64,000 nt of DNA from an uncultured Anaerolineaceae bacterium (GCA_937897615.1 CALCNO010000201.1:186001-250000), one strand, 5' to 3'; shown: positions 27,108 through 36,651, numbered from the stretch's first letter. Notes: generated by a model not told the origin, from the letters alone. Made by a program: numbers and translations.

Positions 27108-29981
27108 ATGAAAATTACGCTAACAATCAACGGAAAGCGAATAAACGCCGAATCGACGCCTGAGGAGTCCCTGCTGGACTTCCTCAGGAAGCGACAATAT
27201 TTTGGCGTCAAATTTGGCGGATGCGCAAAAGGGGAGTGCGGTGCCTGTACCGTGCTGCTGGACGGAAAACCGGTCAATTCTTGCTCCTATCTTGCCGCCC
27301 AGGCAGATGGCCATGATGTGCGCACCATTGAAGCGCTGGGGGAACACCCTGAAAGGGGCTGGCGAGCAGGCAAGGGGCTTAGCCAGCTGCAAAAAGCCTT
27401 TGTTGAATCCGGGGCCATTCAATGCGGATACTGCACACCTGCCATGATCCTGGCATCCACATCGCTACTGGAATCCAACAAGACCCCCACTGAAGACGAA
27501 ATCCGCGAAGCCATCTCCGGGGTTTTGTGCCGCTGCACTGGTTACGATAAACCGGTAAAAGCTATTCAATCTATTTTTTCCGAAGCCGCCAGAGAGCAAT
27601 TCTCACCCTACATTGAGACCGATGTAAAGAAACAATTTTCCGCCGTAGGCAAAGAAGCAAAAAAAGTGGATGCACTCAAGCTGGTGCAGGGAAAGCCTGC
27701 CTTTACAGATGATGTGGACATTCCCGGGCTGTTGATTGCCAAAGTGCTCCATTCGCCCTACGCCCATGCCCTGATCCAGAATATCGATGTTTCGGAGGCG
27801 AAGAAGATCCCGGGCGTTGCAGCCGTTCTCACCTGGAAGGATCTCCCCAGGGTGGTCTATTCCACTGCCGGGCAATCTGACCCCATCCCGGGGCCATTAG
27901 ATATGTTCAGCCTGGATAAAAAGGTACGTTTTGTTGGCGACCGTGTGGCGTTTGTAGCTGCCGAGACAGAAGAGGTTGCACAAAAAGCCCTGAAAGCCAT
28001 CAAGGTGACCTACAAGGAATTGCCTTCCGTTCTTGATTCTGAACGCTCGATGGAAAGCACCGCCCCACGCATCCATGACGAAGAGGAGTATGTGAATTTT
28101 GCCGACTCCGACCCCAAAAAGAATCTTGCAGCAGAAATTCGCATTGATATTGGAAATGTGGAGGAAGGGTTCAAAGAAGCGGATGTGATCTTTGAGAACA
28201 CATTTGAGGTCCCCAAGGTACAACAATCACACATTGAACCGCACGTGGTGATTTCGTACTGGGATGAAGATGACCGCATGGTCATTCGCTCCAGCACACA
28301 GGTACCCTTCCACGCCAGAAGGATTCTCGCTCCCGTGTTGAAACTGCCGGTAAAGCGCATCCGCGTGATCAAACCGCGTATTGGCGGAGGCTTTGGCGGA
28401 AAGCAGGAAGTGCTGGTGGAAGACGTAGCCGCGCACCTCACCATTGCCACCGGCCGGCCAGTGAAGTATGAGTACACTCGCGAAGAAGAGTTTACTGCAG
28501 CACGCTCACGCCATCCGATGAAGATCCGCATCAAGACCGGCGTGAAGCAGGATGGCACCATCACCGCAAACGAGATGTACGCGCTTTCAGATACCGGCGC
28601 GTACGGTTGCCACGCGCTGACGGTGACAGGAAATACCGGACACAAATCAATGGCGCTGTATGTTGGCGACGGAAAGTATCGCAAATCGCCCAACATTCGC
28701 TTCTATGCCGATATTGTATACACCAACCATCCGCCCGCCGGTGCTTACCGTGGTTACGGCGTTCCGCAGGGTTACTGGGCTGTGGAGCGGCAGATGGAGT
28801 TAATTGCCAAGAAGCTTGGACTTGACCCAATTGAGTTTCGCCTCAAAAACGCTATCCGCTCCGGCGAGCTGCACCCGTTCAGCACAGCCTGGAGTGAGGG
28901 ACGTGAACCACGCCCGGAGACCATCCACACCGTTGGCCTTGAAAAATGCGTCCGCCTGGGCATGAATGCCATTGGCTGGAAAGAGAAATATGGCAATGCG
29001 ACCTGGCAAACGGTGAGCGGTAAAGACTACCTGCGCAAAGGCATTGGTGTGGCGCTGGCCATGCAGGGAACCGCCATTCCATACCTCGATATGGGCGCTG
29101 CCACGATCAAAATGAACGATGATGGTTCCTTCAACCTCCTCATCGGCGCTACCGATCTTGGCACCGGTTCGGATACTGTGCTGGCGCAAATGGCCGCAGA
29201 AACCCTGGGTGTCTCCACCGACGATATCCTGGTATATTCCTCCGACACTGATTTCACACCGTTCGATAAGGGAGCATACGCCTCCAGTACCACTTACATT
29301 TCCGGCGGTGCCGTTGCCAAAGCGGCAGAAATTGCCGCAGACCGTATCCGTGAGCGGGCAGTCCTTTTGCTCAAGGATAAAGAACCGGGGCTCTCAAAAA
29401 CTGATGTCGTCCTGAAAGACGGCAAAGCGAGTACTCCGGGCGGCAGCCAGTTGACGCACAAACAAATTGCGTTATCGGCTTTGCACCACTTTGACCAGGA
29501 ACAAATCATGGGCAGCGCATCTTTCTGGTCACCGGTGGCACCGCCGCCGTTTGCCGCTCAGTTTGCCGAAGTGACCGTGGATATTCAGACCGGCAAAGTT
29601 GTGGTGGATAAGCTGGTGATGGCAGTGGATGCCGGCGTGGTGGTTAACCCGCTCACGGCCTCCGGGCAGATTGAAGGCGGCATGAGCCAGGCACTCGGGT
29701 ATGCCGTCTGTGAAGAAATGAAATACGACGATAAAGGCAACGCGCGCGAAAAAGACTTTCACAATTATCACATTTTCCGCGCGGATGAAATGCCAGAATT
29801 GAAGACGATATTCGTGGAATCGTTCGAACCCACTCATCCCTTTGGCGTTAAAGCTGTGGCGGAGATCCCATTGGACGGGGTTGCTCCGGCAGTTGGGAAT
29901 GCTATTCAAAATGCTTGCGGCGCAAATTTGTTTGAGATTCCGGCAACCCCGGAACGCATCTGGCAAGCGCTAAAACAATAG
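27108..29981 (+). CDS. xdhD: XdhD-like molybdenum hydroxylase ([2Fe-2S]-Mo fusion)
   Basis: A 957-residue fusion, the size of E. coli XdhD. Residues 1-160 hold two [2Fe-2S] clusters: Cys 39, 44, 47, 59 and Cys 106, 109, 141, 143. The molybdopterin part starts near 175 (KVDALKLVQGKPAFTDD) and contains GGGFGGKQEV, PAGAYRGYGVPQ, TDLGTGSDT and the active-site Glu in VKAVAEIPLDG. Such proteins are often annotated as selenium-dependent xanthine/hypoxanthine dehydrogenases in clusters with SsnA and YgfM. The selenium here would be a labile ligand, not selenocysteine; no in-frame TGA occurs. The purine substrate is an inference from neighbours. Confidence 0.9.
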   Translation: MKITLTINGKRINAESTPEESLLDFLRKRQYFGVKFGGCAKGECGACTVLLDGKPVNSCSYLAAQADGHDVRTIEALGEHPERGWRAGKGLSQLQKAFVESGAIQCGYCTPAMILASTSLLESNKTPTEDEIREAISGVLCRCTGYDKPVKAIQSIFSEAAREQFSPYIETDVKKQFSAVGKEAKKVDALKLVQGKPAFTDDVDIPGLLIAKVLHSPYAHALIQNIDVSEAKKIPGVAAVLTWKDLPRVVYSTAGQSDPIPGPLDMFSLDKKVRFVGDRVAFVAAETEEVAQKALKAIKVTYKELPSVLDSERSMESTAPRIHDEEEYVNFADSDPKKNLAAEIRIDIGNVEEGFKEADVIFENTFEVPKVQQSHIEPHVVISYWDEDDRMVIRSSTQVPFHARRILAPVLKLPVKRIRVIKPRIGGGFGGKQEVLVEDVAAHLTIATGRPVKYEYTREEEFTAARSRHPMKIRIKTGVKQDGTITANEMYALSDTGAYGCHALTVTGNTGHKSMALYVGDGKYRKSPNIRFYADIVYTNHPPAGAYRGYGVPQGYWAVERQMELIAKKLGLDPIEFRLKNAIRSGELHPFSTAWSEGREPRPETIHTVGLEKCVRLGMNAIGWKEKYGNATWQTVSGKDYLRKGIGVALAMQGTAIPYLDMGAATIKMNDDGSFNLLIGATDLGTGSDTVLAQMAAETLGVSTDDILVYSSDTDFTPFDKGAYASSTTYISGGAVAKAAEIAADRIRERAVLLLKDKEPGLSKTDVVLKDGKASTPGGSQLTHKQIALSALHHFDQEQIMGSASFWSPVAPPPFAAQFAEVTVDIQTGKVVVDKLVMAVDAGVVVNPLTASGQIEGGMSQALGYAVCEEMKYDDKGNAREKDFHNYHIFRADEMPELKTIFVESFEPTHPFGVKAVAEIPLDGVAPAVGNAIQNACGANLFEIPATPERIWQALKQ

Positions 29982-29991
29982 AGGTTTTTGT

Positions 29992-31335
29992 ATGACCGTC
30001 ACTTATGTCACCGGGCATGTCAATCCGGATACCGATTCCATTGCGGCAGCCGTTGCTTATGCGTGGCTAATCCGTGAACGCGACGGAATCGAGACAATCG
30101 CCGCACGTGCTGGAGCGCTCAACCAGCAGACCAGTTGGGTGTTAAAGTACCTGCAAATTGACCCGCCGGTATTGCTCACTGACGCCAGCCCCCGCTTTGA
30201 CTCAGTGGTGCGCCACTTGGATACCACCAAACCGGACAGCCCCCTGATTGACGCCTGGGCAATTGCCTCCCGTACAGGCGGGATTGCCCCAGTCCTCGAT
30301 GACGATGGGAAACCCTACGGGTTGATCACCGGACGAAGCCTTTTCAAATACTTTGGCAAGGTGGTTGGGCCACAATCGCGAACGCAAGAAGTGACGGTCA
30401 GAAGTCTCCTCCAGGAACCTTGCCGCGAAGCTGCCAATACCAATGTGCCCAAGTTCACCGCTTCGACCAAAATCAAGGATGTGCTGCAAAGAATCCTGCG
30501 GGAAGAAGGGGATGAGTTTTGGGTAGTTGATGACAAAGGCATTTACGTAGGGATTGTGCGGCAGCGTGACCTGCTCAACCCGCCGCGTATGCGCTTAATC
30601 CTGGTAGATCACAACGAACCACAACAGTCGGTGCCCTCACTGGAAGAGGCCGAATTGATCGAGATTCTGGACCATCACCGCCTGGGAAACCCCTCTACCC
30701 ACATTCCCATAAAAATGTCGGTGGATATTGTGGGCAGTACCAGCACTTTGGTCTCAGAGCGCATGGAAGATTCTGGATTTAGCGCACCTCCAAAAATCGC
30801 CGGGCTGATGCTGGCGGGATTGCTCTCTGATACGCTGAACCTGGCGTCTCCTACCACCACTGAACGCGACCGTTTGGCCGCGGATCGCCTGGCCAGGTGG
30901 GCTTTTGTCAAGGGTTCGCCGCTGGAAAACGAGACCAAAATTAGCTATGGCAACCGTGTTTTGAGCGCCAGTGCCGGGTTATCCAACAGGGACCCGAAGA
31001 ATGTCGTTACCACCGACCTGAAATTCTACAGCGCCGGCAAGTACTCCTTTGCCATTGCCCAGGCAGAAGTGACCGACCTGAACGAAGTACAGGAACACCT
31101 TGCTCAACTGCAACAGGCATTGGATACGCTCTGCGAAAGTAAGGGTTCGGATTTTGCTATGTTGATGATCACAGACGTTGTCAGGGGATCAAGCCGCATC
31201 ATCCTATCAAATCCGCCCTCCATTTTGGATGAGTTACCTTATCCGCCATTGCCTGATGGCACACGTGCAGCCGACGGCGTGGTCTCCAGGAAGAAACAAT
31301 TACTGCCAGTTGTACTGGGATTACTGGAGAATTGA
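29992..31335 (+). CDS. ppaC: CBS-domain Mn-dependent inorganic pyrophosphatase (family II)
   Basis: A 447-residue DHH-family enzyme: GHVNPDTDS supplies the first metal ligands, LVDHNE and LDHHRLGN the later ones, and a DHHA2 domain with SSRIILSN follows. Between residues about 62 and 205 lies a pair of CBS modules (RTGGIAPVLDDDG and EFWVVDDKGIYVG), so activity is probably set by adenine nucleotides. No DRTGG domain is seen. It hydrolyses PPi in the cytoplasm. Its place inside a Mo-hydroxylase operon is unusual. The TGA stop shares bases with the next ATG. Confidence 0.92.
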   Translation: MTVTYVTGHVNPDTDSIAAAVAYAWLIRERDGIETIAARAGALNQQTSWVLKYLQIDPPVLLTDASPRFDSVVRHLDTTKPDSPLIDAWAIASRTGGIAPVLDDDGKPYGLITGRSLFKYFGKVVGPQSRTQEVTVRSLLQEPCREAANTNVPKFTASTKIKDVLQRILREEGDEFWVVDDKGIYVGIVRQRDLLNPPRMRLILVDHNEPQQSVPSLEEAELIEILDHHRLGNPSTHIPIKMSVDIVGSTSTLVSERMEDSGFSAPPKIAGLMLAGLLSDTLNLASPTTTERDRLAADRLARWAFVKGSPLENETKISYGNRVLSASAGLSNRDPKNVVTTDLKFYSAGKYSFAIAQAEVTDLNEVQEHLAQLQQALDTLCESKGSDFAMLMITDVVRGSSRIILSNPPSILDELPYPPLPDGTRAADGVVSRKKQLLPVVLGLLEN

Positions 31336-32096
31336 TGTCGCTCTACCAACAGATCGCCGAAGCCGAAGAAAAAGGGATCCCCTGCGCCGTCTGCACCATT
31401 GTTGGCGTTACCGGAACCACTCCGCGAAAGGCCGGCAGCAAGATGCTTATTTTCGCCGATGGAACCACCCAAGGAAGCATTGGCGGCGGATCGGTTGAAA
31501 GGGAAGTGGCTCAAAGGGCCATTGAAGCGATTACTACAAAGCAACTGACCAAAGAAACTTTTTTGGTAGACAGTGCGCACAACCGCGAAGGTGACGGCAT
31601 TGAGGTTGTGATTGAGCCAATCATCCCTACATTTTCACTGGTGATCATTGGTGCCGGGCATGTTGGAAAACAAGTCGCCATTCTGGGAAAAGCACTTGGC
31701 TGGCACATTGTGCTCGTTGATGACCGGAAAGAGCTATGCAGCAAAGGCAATATTCCTCAGGGCGATGAATTCCTGGTTGGATTTAGCGACCAAAACATCT
31801 CCAAAATAGACCAGTTTTCCGGTTTCTATGTCTTTGCGACACGCAGTTCAGAAATTGACATCGCAATTCTTATGCAATTATTAAGGCACGAACAGAAATA
31901 TATTGGTATATTAGGGTCAGAAAAAAGGTGGAACGCCACAAAAGCAGCCCTTTTGGCGGCAGGGTTCGCGGAAAGGCAGTTGGAAAACATCCACTCACCG
32001 GTTGGGCTGAAGATCAACGCCGAGACACCACAGGAAATTGCCATTAGCATCGTCGGGCAAATTATCGAGAAAAACAATTACAGGATGCAGGATTAA
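31335..32096 (+). CDS. XdhC/CoxI-family molybdenum-hydroxylase maturation factor
   Basis: The start is set at ATG 31335 (TGATG overlap with ppaC, GGAG 7 bases upstream). The 253-residue product has the N-terminal XdhC_CoxI part (TGTTPRKAGSKM, GSIGGGSVE) and a C-terminal Rossmann part (VIIGAGHVGKQVA, YIGILGSEKRW). XdhC proteins bind and sulfurate Mo cofactor and pass it to the hydroxylase; in selenium clusters the related YqeB is proposed to load selenium. It lies between the two hydroxylase sets and may serve both. Confidence 0.9.
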   Translation: MSLYQQIAEAEEKGIPCAVCTIVGVTGTTPRKAGSKMLIFADGTTQGSIGGGSVEREVAQRAIEAITTKQLTKETFLVDSAHNREGDGIEVVIEPIIPTFSLVIIGAGHVGKQVAILGKALGWHIVLVDDRKELCSKGNIPQGDEFLVGFSDQNISKIDQFSGFYVFATRSSEIDIAILMQLLRHEQKYIGILGSEKRWNATKAALLAAGFAERQLENIHSPVGLKINAETPQEIAISIVGQIIEKNNYRMQD

Positions 32097-32097
32097 T

Positions 32098-33519
32098 ATG
32101 GTTGAGAAGTATTATCAGGTAAGCCAGGTTGCTGAGGCCGTGCAGTTACTGGATGAGTTGAAAGGCAAGGCAAAGATTGTAGCGGGCGCTACCGATCTGT
32201 GGCTGGAGATCAAAAACGGTGGCCACAAAGGGCTTGAGAGCCTGATCGACATCTCTCGTATCCAGGGGCTCGATCAAATAACGCTGGATGAAAAAGGGAA
32301 CGTCCATATCCACGCGCTGGCCACGCATGCCCATTGTGTCAAATCCGAAATTCTCAAAAAGTATGCGGCCTGCCTTTACCAGGCATGCAGATCAGTGGGT
32401 TCGCCGCAAATTCGTAACCGTGGAACTGTGGCTGGCAATGTGGTCACCAGTTCGCCGGCCAACGATACTATTTCAGCCTTGATGGCCTTGGACGCTACGC
32501 TGGTAGCTGTATCTGCCGGCGGAACACGCCAGATTCCCATTGTGGAATTCTTTACCGGCGTAAGGAAGAATGTGCTCAAGCCCGATGAACTTATTACCGA
32601 GATCGTTTTTCGTGGGCTCGACCCAGATAATTCTTTTTCCTTCTTCACCAAACAGGGATTGCGCAAAGCGCAGGCTATTTCGGTGCTTAACCTTTCCGTT
32701 GTGTGCCAGTTAGACCCTGCTGGAAAAATCGGCGACATGCGCATTGCCTTCGGATCGCTGGCGCCAACTGTTGTGCGCGCCAGGCAGGCAGAAGAGTACG
32801 CAAGGGGCAAAACCTTGCAGCAGCTTGACCTGGAGGAACTGACAAAACGAGCAGTTGAAAGCATCTCCCCTATAGATGATATTCGTTCCACGTCTTCCTA
32901 TCGTCACAAGATGGCGGCCATCTTGTTAAAGCGTGGATTGACGGCAAAGATGGCACACCCTGAAGCGGAAAGCCTCGAGGGTGAGCGCGCAGTAACCCTG
33001 TGGGGAAAACAAAAGTCAACGTATTCCCCGCTTGCCCAAAAGTTTATCGATGACCCTAATTCGGCGATTCATTTTCAGGTAAATGGCAAAGCGTGCATGG
33101 CAAAGTACCATCCGGGCCAGAGTTTGCTCGATATCATCCGTGACCAGGCCGGGTTGACCGGTTCCAAAGAAGGCTGCGGCGAAGGGGAATGCGGTGCCTG
33201 CACGGTTTTCATGGACGGTGTGGCTGTTTTAGCATGCCTGATTCCCTCGGCACGGGCACAAAATGCCAGAATCGAAACAATCGAGTATCTGTCGCAAGGG
33301 CAGGGCATCAGTCGCTTGCAGGAGTGTTTTATTCAGGAAAACGCCGTCCAATGCGGCTATTGCACTCCTGGTTTTTTGATGTCAGCAACAAAGTTGCTGG
33401 AGGAAATCAGCGACCCAACTCTTGACGAGATCAAAACTGCCATCTCCGGCAATCTGTGTCGCTGCACTGGGTACTATAAGATCGTAAATGCAATCCAAAA
33501 GGCTGCAGAATCGAGTTAA
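32098..33519 (+). CDS. Fused FAD-binding and [2Fe-2S] subunit of a molybdenum hydroxylase
   Basis: The start is set at ATG 32098, one base after the xdhC stop. The 473-residue protein has an N-terminal FAD domain (AGATDLWLEIK, GSPQIRNRGTVAGN, GTRQIPIVEFFTG) and a C-terminal [2Fe-2S] domain from about 320 with CGEGECGACTV, CGYCTPGF and CRCTGYY. It thus joins CoxM and CoxS types in the order FAD then Fe-S, opposite to the Fe-S-FAD order of bacterial XdhA and eukaryotic XDH. With the XdhA-like Mo subunit downstream it makes a complete hydroxylase. Confidence 0.9.
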   Translation: MVEKYYQVSQVAEAVQLLDELKGKAKIVAGATDLWLEIKNGGHKGLESLIDISRIQGLDQITLDEKGNVHIHALATHAHCVKSEILKKYAACLYQACRSVGSPQIRNRGTVAGNVVTSSPANDTISALMALDATLVAVSAGGTRQIPIVEFFTGVRKNVLKPDELITEIVFRGLDPDNSFSFFTKQGLRKAQAISVLNLSVVCQLDPAGKIGDMRIAFGSLAPTVVRARQAEEYARGKTLQQLDLEELTKRAVESISPIDDIRSTSSYRHKMAAILLKRGLTAKMAHPEAESLEGERAVTLWGKQKSTYSPLAQKFIDDPNSAIHFQVNGKACMAKYHPGQSLLDIIRDQAGLTGSKEGCGEGECGACTVFMDGVAVLACLIPSARAQNARIETIEYLSQGQGISRLQECFIQENAVQCGYCTPGFLMSATKLLEEISDPTLDEIKTAISGNLCRCTGYYKIVNAIQKAAESS

Positions 33520-33521
33520 CT

Positions 33522-33857
33522 ATGCCCAAGCATACCTCCTATACCAGTCCGCCAAAAAAAACGGAGCCGCCAGCCATTCATCCTGTATGGCGCGGGATTG
33601 GCTGCATTTTTATGGTGCTCATCCCGATAATTTCATTCTTTGCTTCCAATTTGCTTATCCAGAATGACGCGCAAATTCCCTGGATCTCCATACCTTCGGA
33701 GATGTTGGTGCCGCGGTATTCTGACCCGTTGATCCTGGTGAGAGTGATATTCACTACAATCATCTCACTTATCCTGTTCTTCGTTATTTCGCTGGTCACT
33801 TTCCTTTTGAATTCACTATTGAATCCAAAGCCAAAGAAACCTTACGACGTTAAATAA
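33522..33857 (+). CDS. Small two-helix membrane protein of unknown function
   Basis: A 111-residue protein with a proline-rich N-terminus and two hydrophobic segments (about 24-45 and 70-95), ending in a basic KPKKPYD tail. I recognise no family. It begins 2 bases after the FAD/[2Fe-2S] gene and lies 36 bases before the Mo-subunit gene, so it is surely co-transcribed. It could anchor the hydroxylase to the membrane (inference). An accidental reading frame is unlikely given the tight spacing and ordinary composition. Confidence 0.7.
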   Translation: MPKHTSYTSPPKKTEPPAIHPVWRGIGCIFMVLIPIISFFASNLLIQNDAQIPWISIPSEMLVPRYSDPLILVRVIFTTIISLILFFVISLVTFLLNSLLNPKPKKPYDVK

Positions 33858-33893
33858 ATCACAGCACCGTTATAGCAGGAGTTCCTCATAATT

Positions 33894-36074
33894 ATGGATC
33901 GTGTTGATGCCCTTGAGAAAGTAACTGGAAAAGCAAAATACCCCGGCGATTTTAATCTGCCGGGCCAGTTAATCCTGAAAGTTCGTTTTTCTGACCGGGT
34001 TCATGCAATTGTTCAGGAAGTGGATTGCACAGAGGCTCTTCGCGTCCCCGGCGTGGTCGCTGTTTTGACATCAAAGGACGTGCCAAATAACGAGTTTGGC
34101 CTTTCAAAACCAGATCAGCCCGTTTTGTGCGGCCCATGCGCCAAAGAATATGCAGACCGGGTAAGAACCGTGGCCGACAAAGTGGCCGTGGTGATCGCTG
34201 AAACCGAAGAAGCCGCCGCAAAAGGCCGCGACGCAATTAAAGTGCGTTACCAGGACCTGGAAACGGTTACCGATGTGATGCAGGCTTTCAATTCCAATGA
34301 CGTGTTGCTGCACCCCGAAAATAACTCCAATATTTTCTGCCATTACAGGATCAGAAAAGGGGAAGCAACCGATATTTTCGCAAATGCTGATGTTGTTGTT
34401 GAAAGCGAATACAATACCCCGGTACAGGAGCACGCTTATCTGCAGCCCGAGGCCGGGATTGCCTATTATGACGAGGAAGAACGGCTGACGGTAATTGTTG
34501 GGGGGCAATGGACGCACGAAGACCAGGAGCAAATGGCACATTCGCTGCTCCTGGACCAGGAGAAAATCCGGGTGATCTATCCCGCTATTGGCGGCGCGTT
34601 CGGCGGTCGCGAGGATATGTCTGTGCAGATCATTCTTGGCCTGGCCGTAATGAAACTCCGTGAAAAAGGGATCAATCGACCTGTGAAAGTGGTATGGAGC
34701 CGCGAGGAATCCATCATCGGGCACCACAAACGCCATGCCTATAAGATTCGCTCAAAGTGGGGCGCTAAACGCAACGGCAAGCTGGTGGCGGCAGAGGTTC
34801 AGGTGATTGCCGATGGCGGCGCTTATTACAGCACATCGACAAAAGTCCTGGGAAATGCCACCTTGCTGTGTACCGGACCGTATTTCTTCCCCCGGGTTAA
34901 AGTGGACGCGTACGCAGTGTTTACGAACAATATCCCAGCCGGAGCTTTCCGGGGATTTGGCGGGCCGCAGGCAGCTTTTGCGGCAGAGAGCCAGATGAAT
35001 AAACTGGCTCAGCAACTGGGTATCGATCCGGTTGAAATTCGCCTGATGAATACGGTCAAAGAGAGAGAGACTTTATCGGTCGGCACTCCCTTGCCAAAAG
35101 GAATCTCGATTGATGATGTGATCCGGGAATGCGCGGAAAAATCCGGGTGGAAGAAAAATGCGCAGGGAAAGTATTATCGCGAGGCCAGCGTTTCCGCTGG
35201 GATCATCAAAAGGGGAGTCGGGTTTGCCTGTGGCTTCAAGAATATTGGATTCTCATTCGGCGCACCGGAAAACTGTTGGGCAATTATAGAGCTGCACGGC
35301 GACAGCGAGATTGAGCGTGCAGTGTTGCGCCACGCCGGCGCCGAGGTGGGGCAGGGCGCCCATACCGCGTTTGCACTGATGGCAGCAAAGGCCTTGAACC
35401 TGCCTGTTGAGAAAATTGAATTGCAGACTTCAGACACCTCCTTCACAAAGAACTCAGGAAGTGTCAGCGCCTCCCGCATGACGTTTATGGCCGGCAATGC
35501 GATCATCGGCGCCGCCAGCCTGGCGTTGGAACGCTGGCAAAAAGAGGACCGCCCGGCGATTGGCGAATACAAGTACATCCCGCCAAAAACAAGTCCTTTT
35601 GACCCCGATAATGGCAGTTGCACACCAAATTTCGCCTACGGCTACGTAGCAGAATCCGTTACAGCGCTTGTGGATAGCGAAACTGGCGAAATCCAGCTTG
35701 AGGACGTGTGCGTTGTGGATGATGTGGGGAAAGCCATCAATCCGGCTGCGATCGAAGGGCAAATTGAAGGCGCAATTGCACAGGCGCTGGGGTATGCAAT
35801 CACTGAGAATTTCATTCAGAGGGATGGGAAGGTGCTCACCGACAGGTTCTCAAAGTACCTGATCCCCACAGTCTTGGATATGCCAAATGCGATTCGGTCG
35901 ATCATTGTGGAAAAGGCAGACCCCATTGGCCCATTTGGGGCACGTGGCATGGGAGAGATGCCCTATTTGCCGTTTGTCCCAGCCTTTACTGACGCAATTC
36001 ACGCCGCCACTGGAAAATGGTTTGATAGCTTTCCATTGACGCCCGATAAGGTCGCCAAAGAACTTAATGAATAG
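33894..36074 (+). CDS. XdhA-like molybdopterin-binding hydroxylase subunit
   Basis: A 726-residue Mo subunit without Fe-S domain. It starts MDRVDALEKVTGKAKY, and contains GGAFGGREDM, PAGAFRGFGGPQ, GAEVGQGAHT and the active-site GARGMGEMP (Glu near residue 690). It pairs with the FAD/[2Fe-2S] fusion upstream to give a CoxMSL-type enzyme. AGGAG lies about 11 bases before the ATG, a rather long gap. Substrate: purine-like by context only. It overlaps the mocA-like gene by 8 bases. Confidence 0.9.
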   Translation: MDRVDALEKVTGKAKYPGDFNLPGQLILKVRFSDRVHAIVQEVDCTEALRVPGVVAVLTSKDVPNNEFGLSKPDQPVLCGPCAKEYADRVRTVADKVAVVIAETEEAAAKGRDAIKVRYQDLETVTDVMQAFNSNDVLLHPENNSNIFCHYRIRKGEATDIFANADVVVESEYNTPVQEHAYLQPEAGIAYYDEEERLTVIVGGQWTHEDQEQMAHSLLLDQEKIRVIYPAIGGAFGGREDMSVQIILGLAVMKLREKGINRPVKVVWSREESIIGHHKRHAYKIRSKWGAKRNGKLVAAEVQVIADGGAYYSTSTKVLGNATLLCTGPYFFPRVKVDAYAVFTNNIPAGAFRGFGGPQAAFAAESQMNKLAQQLGIDPVEIRLMNTVKERETLSVGTPLPKGISIDDVIRECAEKSGWKKNAQGKYYREASVSAGIIKRGVGFACGFKNIGFSFGAPENCWAIIELHGDSEIERAVLRHAGAEVGQGAHTAFALMAAKALNLPVEKIELQTSDTSFTKNSGSVSASRMTFMAGNAIIGAASLALERWQKEDRPAIGEYKYIPPKTSPFDPDNGSCTPNFAYGYVAESVTALVDSETGEIQLEDVCVVDDVGKAINPAAIEGQIEGAIAQALGYAITENFIQRDGKVLTDRFSKYLIPTVLDMPNAIRSIIVEKADPIGPFGARGMGEMPYLPFVPAFTDAIHAATGKWFDSFPLTPDKVAKELNE

Positions 36075-36651
36075 CCACGTTGCGGGTATCATCCTCGCTG
36101 CCGGAGGTTCTGCCAGACTGGGAACCCCCAAGCAACTTCTTAAGCTAAGGGGAAAAAGCCTGATAAACTACGCAGTGGAGTTGGCGCTCGGCAGCCATTT
36201 AAATCCGGTGATCGTTGTTCTTGGGGCTGAGCGCGAGAAGATACAAACTGTACTCGCGCACAAAGAGAAGTTAAAAATTGTGGCCAATGAACGCTGGCGT
36301 GAAGGGCAGAGTACCTCGCTCATTGCCGGGCTTGATGCGCTGGAAGTCAAAAATACCCCGGCGATCTTCCTGTTGTGCGATCAGCCCAATATTCCCGAGC
36401 GATTCATTTCAGGGTTGATTGCCAAATATGAAGCAGAAAAACCAGATGTTGTCATGCTGGAAACTTACGGAAAGAAGACCCCGCCAATTTTGTTTTCGCC
36501 AAACTGCTTCAGCGCAATACGTGAATTGCAGGGGGACAAAGGCGCCCGGGACATCATCAAAAACTTTGATGCCAGGTTCCTGCATAACGAAGATGAGAGC
36601 TTGGTTTACGACGTAGACACGCTGGAAGACTTCGCCAAATTGACGGAGTAA
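36067..36651 (+). CDS. mocA: MocA-type molybdenum cofactor cytidylyltransferase
   Basis: A 194-residue GT-A-fold nucleotidyltransferase with the signature LAAGGSARLGTPKQLL, LLCDQPNIPE (metal-binding Asp) and the closing YDVDTLEDF. MocA makes the cytosine dinucleotide form of Mo cofactor used by bacterial XDH-family enzymes; the related YgfJ is found in selenium-dependent clusters. It is last in the operon, and its neighbours support the assignment. It is convergent with DUF2007 six bases on. Confidence 0.9.
   Translation: MNSHVAGIILAAGGSARLGTPKQLLKLRGKSLINYAVELALGSHLNPVIVVLGAEREKIQTVLAHKEKLKIVANERWREGQSTSLIAGLDALEVKNTPAIFLLCDQPNIPERFISGLIAKYEAEKPDVVMLETYGKKTPPILFSPNCFSAIRELQGDKGARDIIKNFDARFLHNEDESLVYDVDTLEDFAKLTE

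Noticed and set aside
27108..29981. Selenocysteine in the selenium-type hydroxylase
   Set aside because: No in-frame TGA interrupts the gene. Selenium in this enzyme class is a labile ligand, not an encoded residue.
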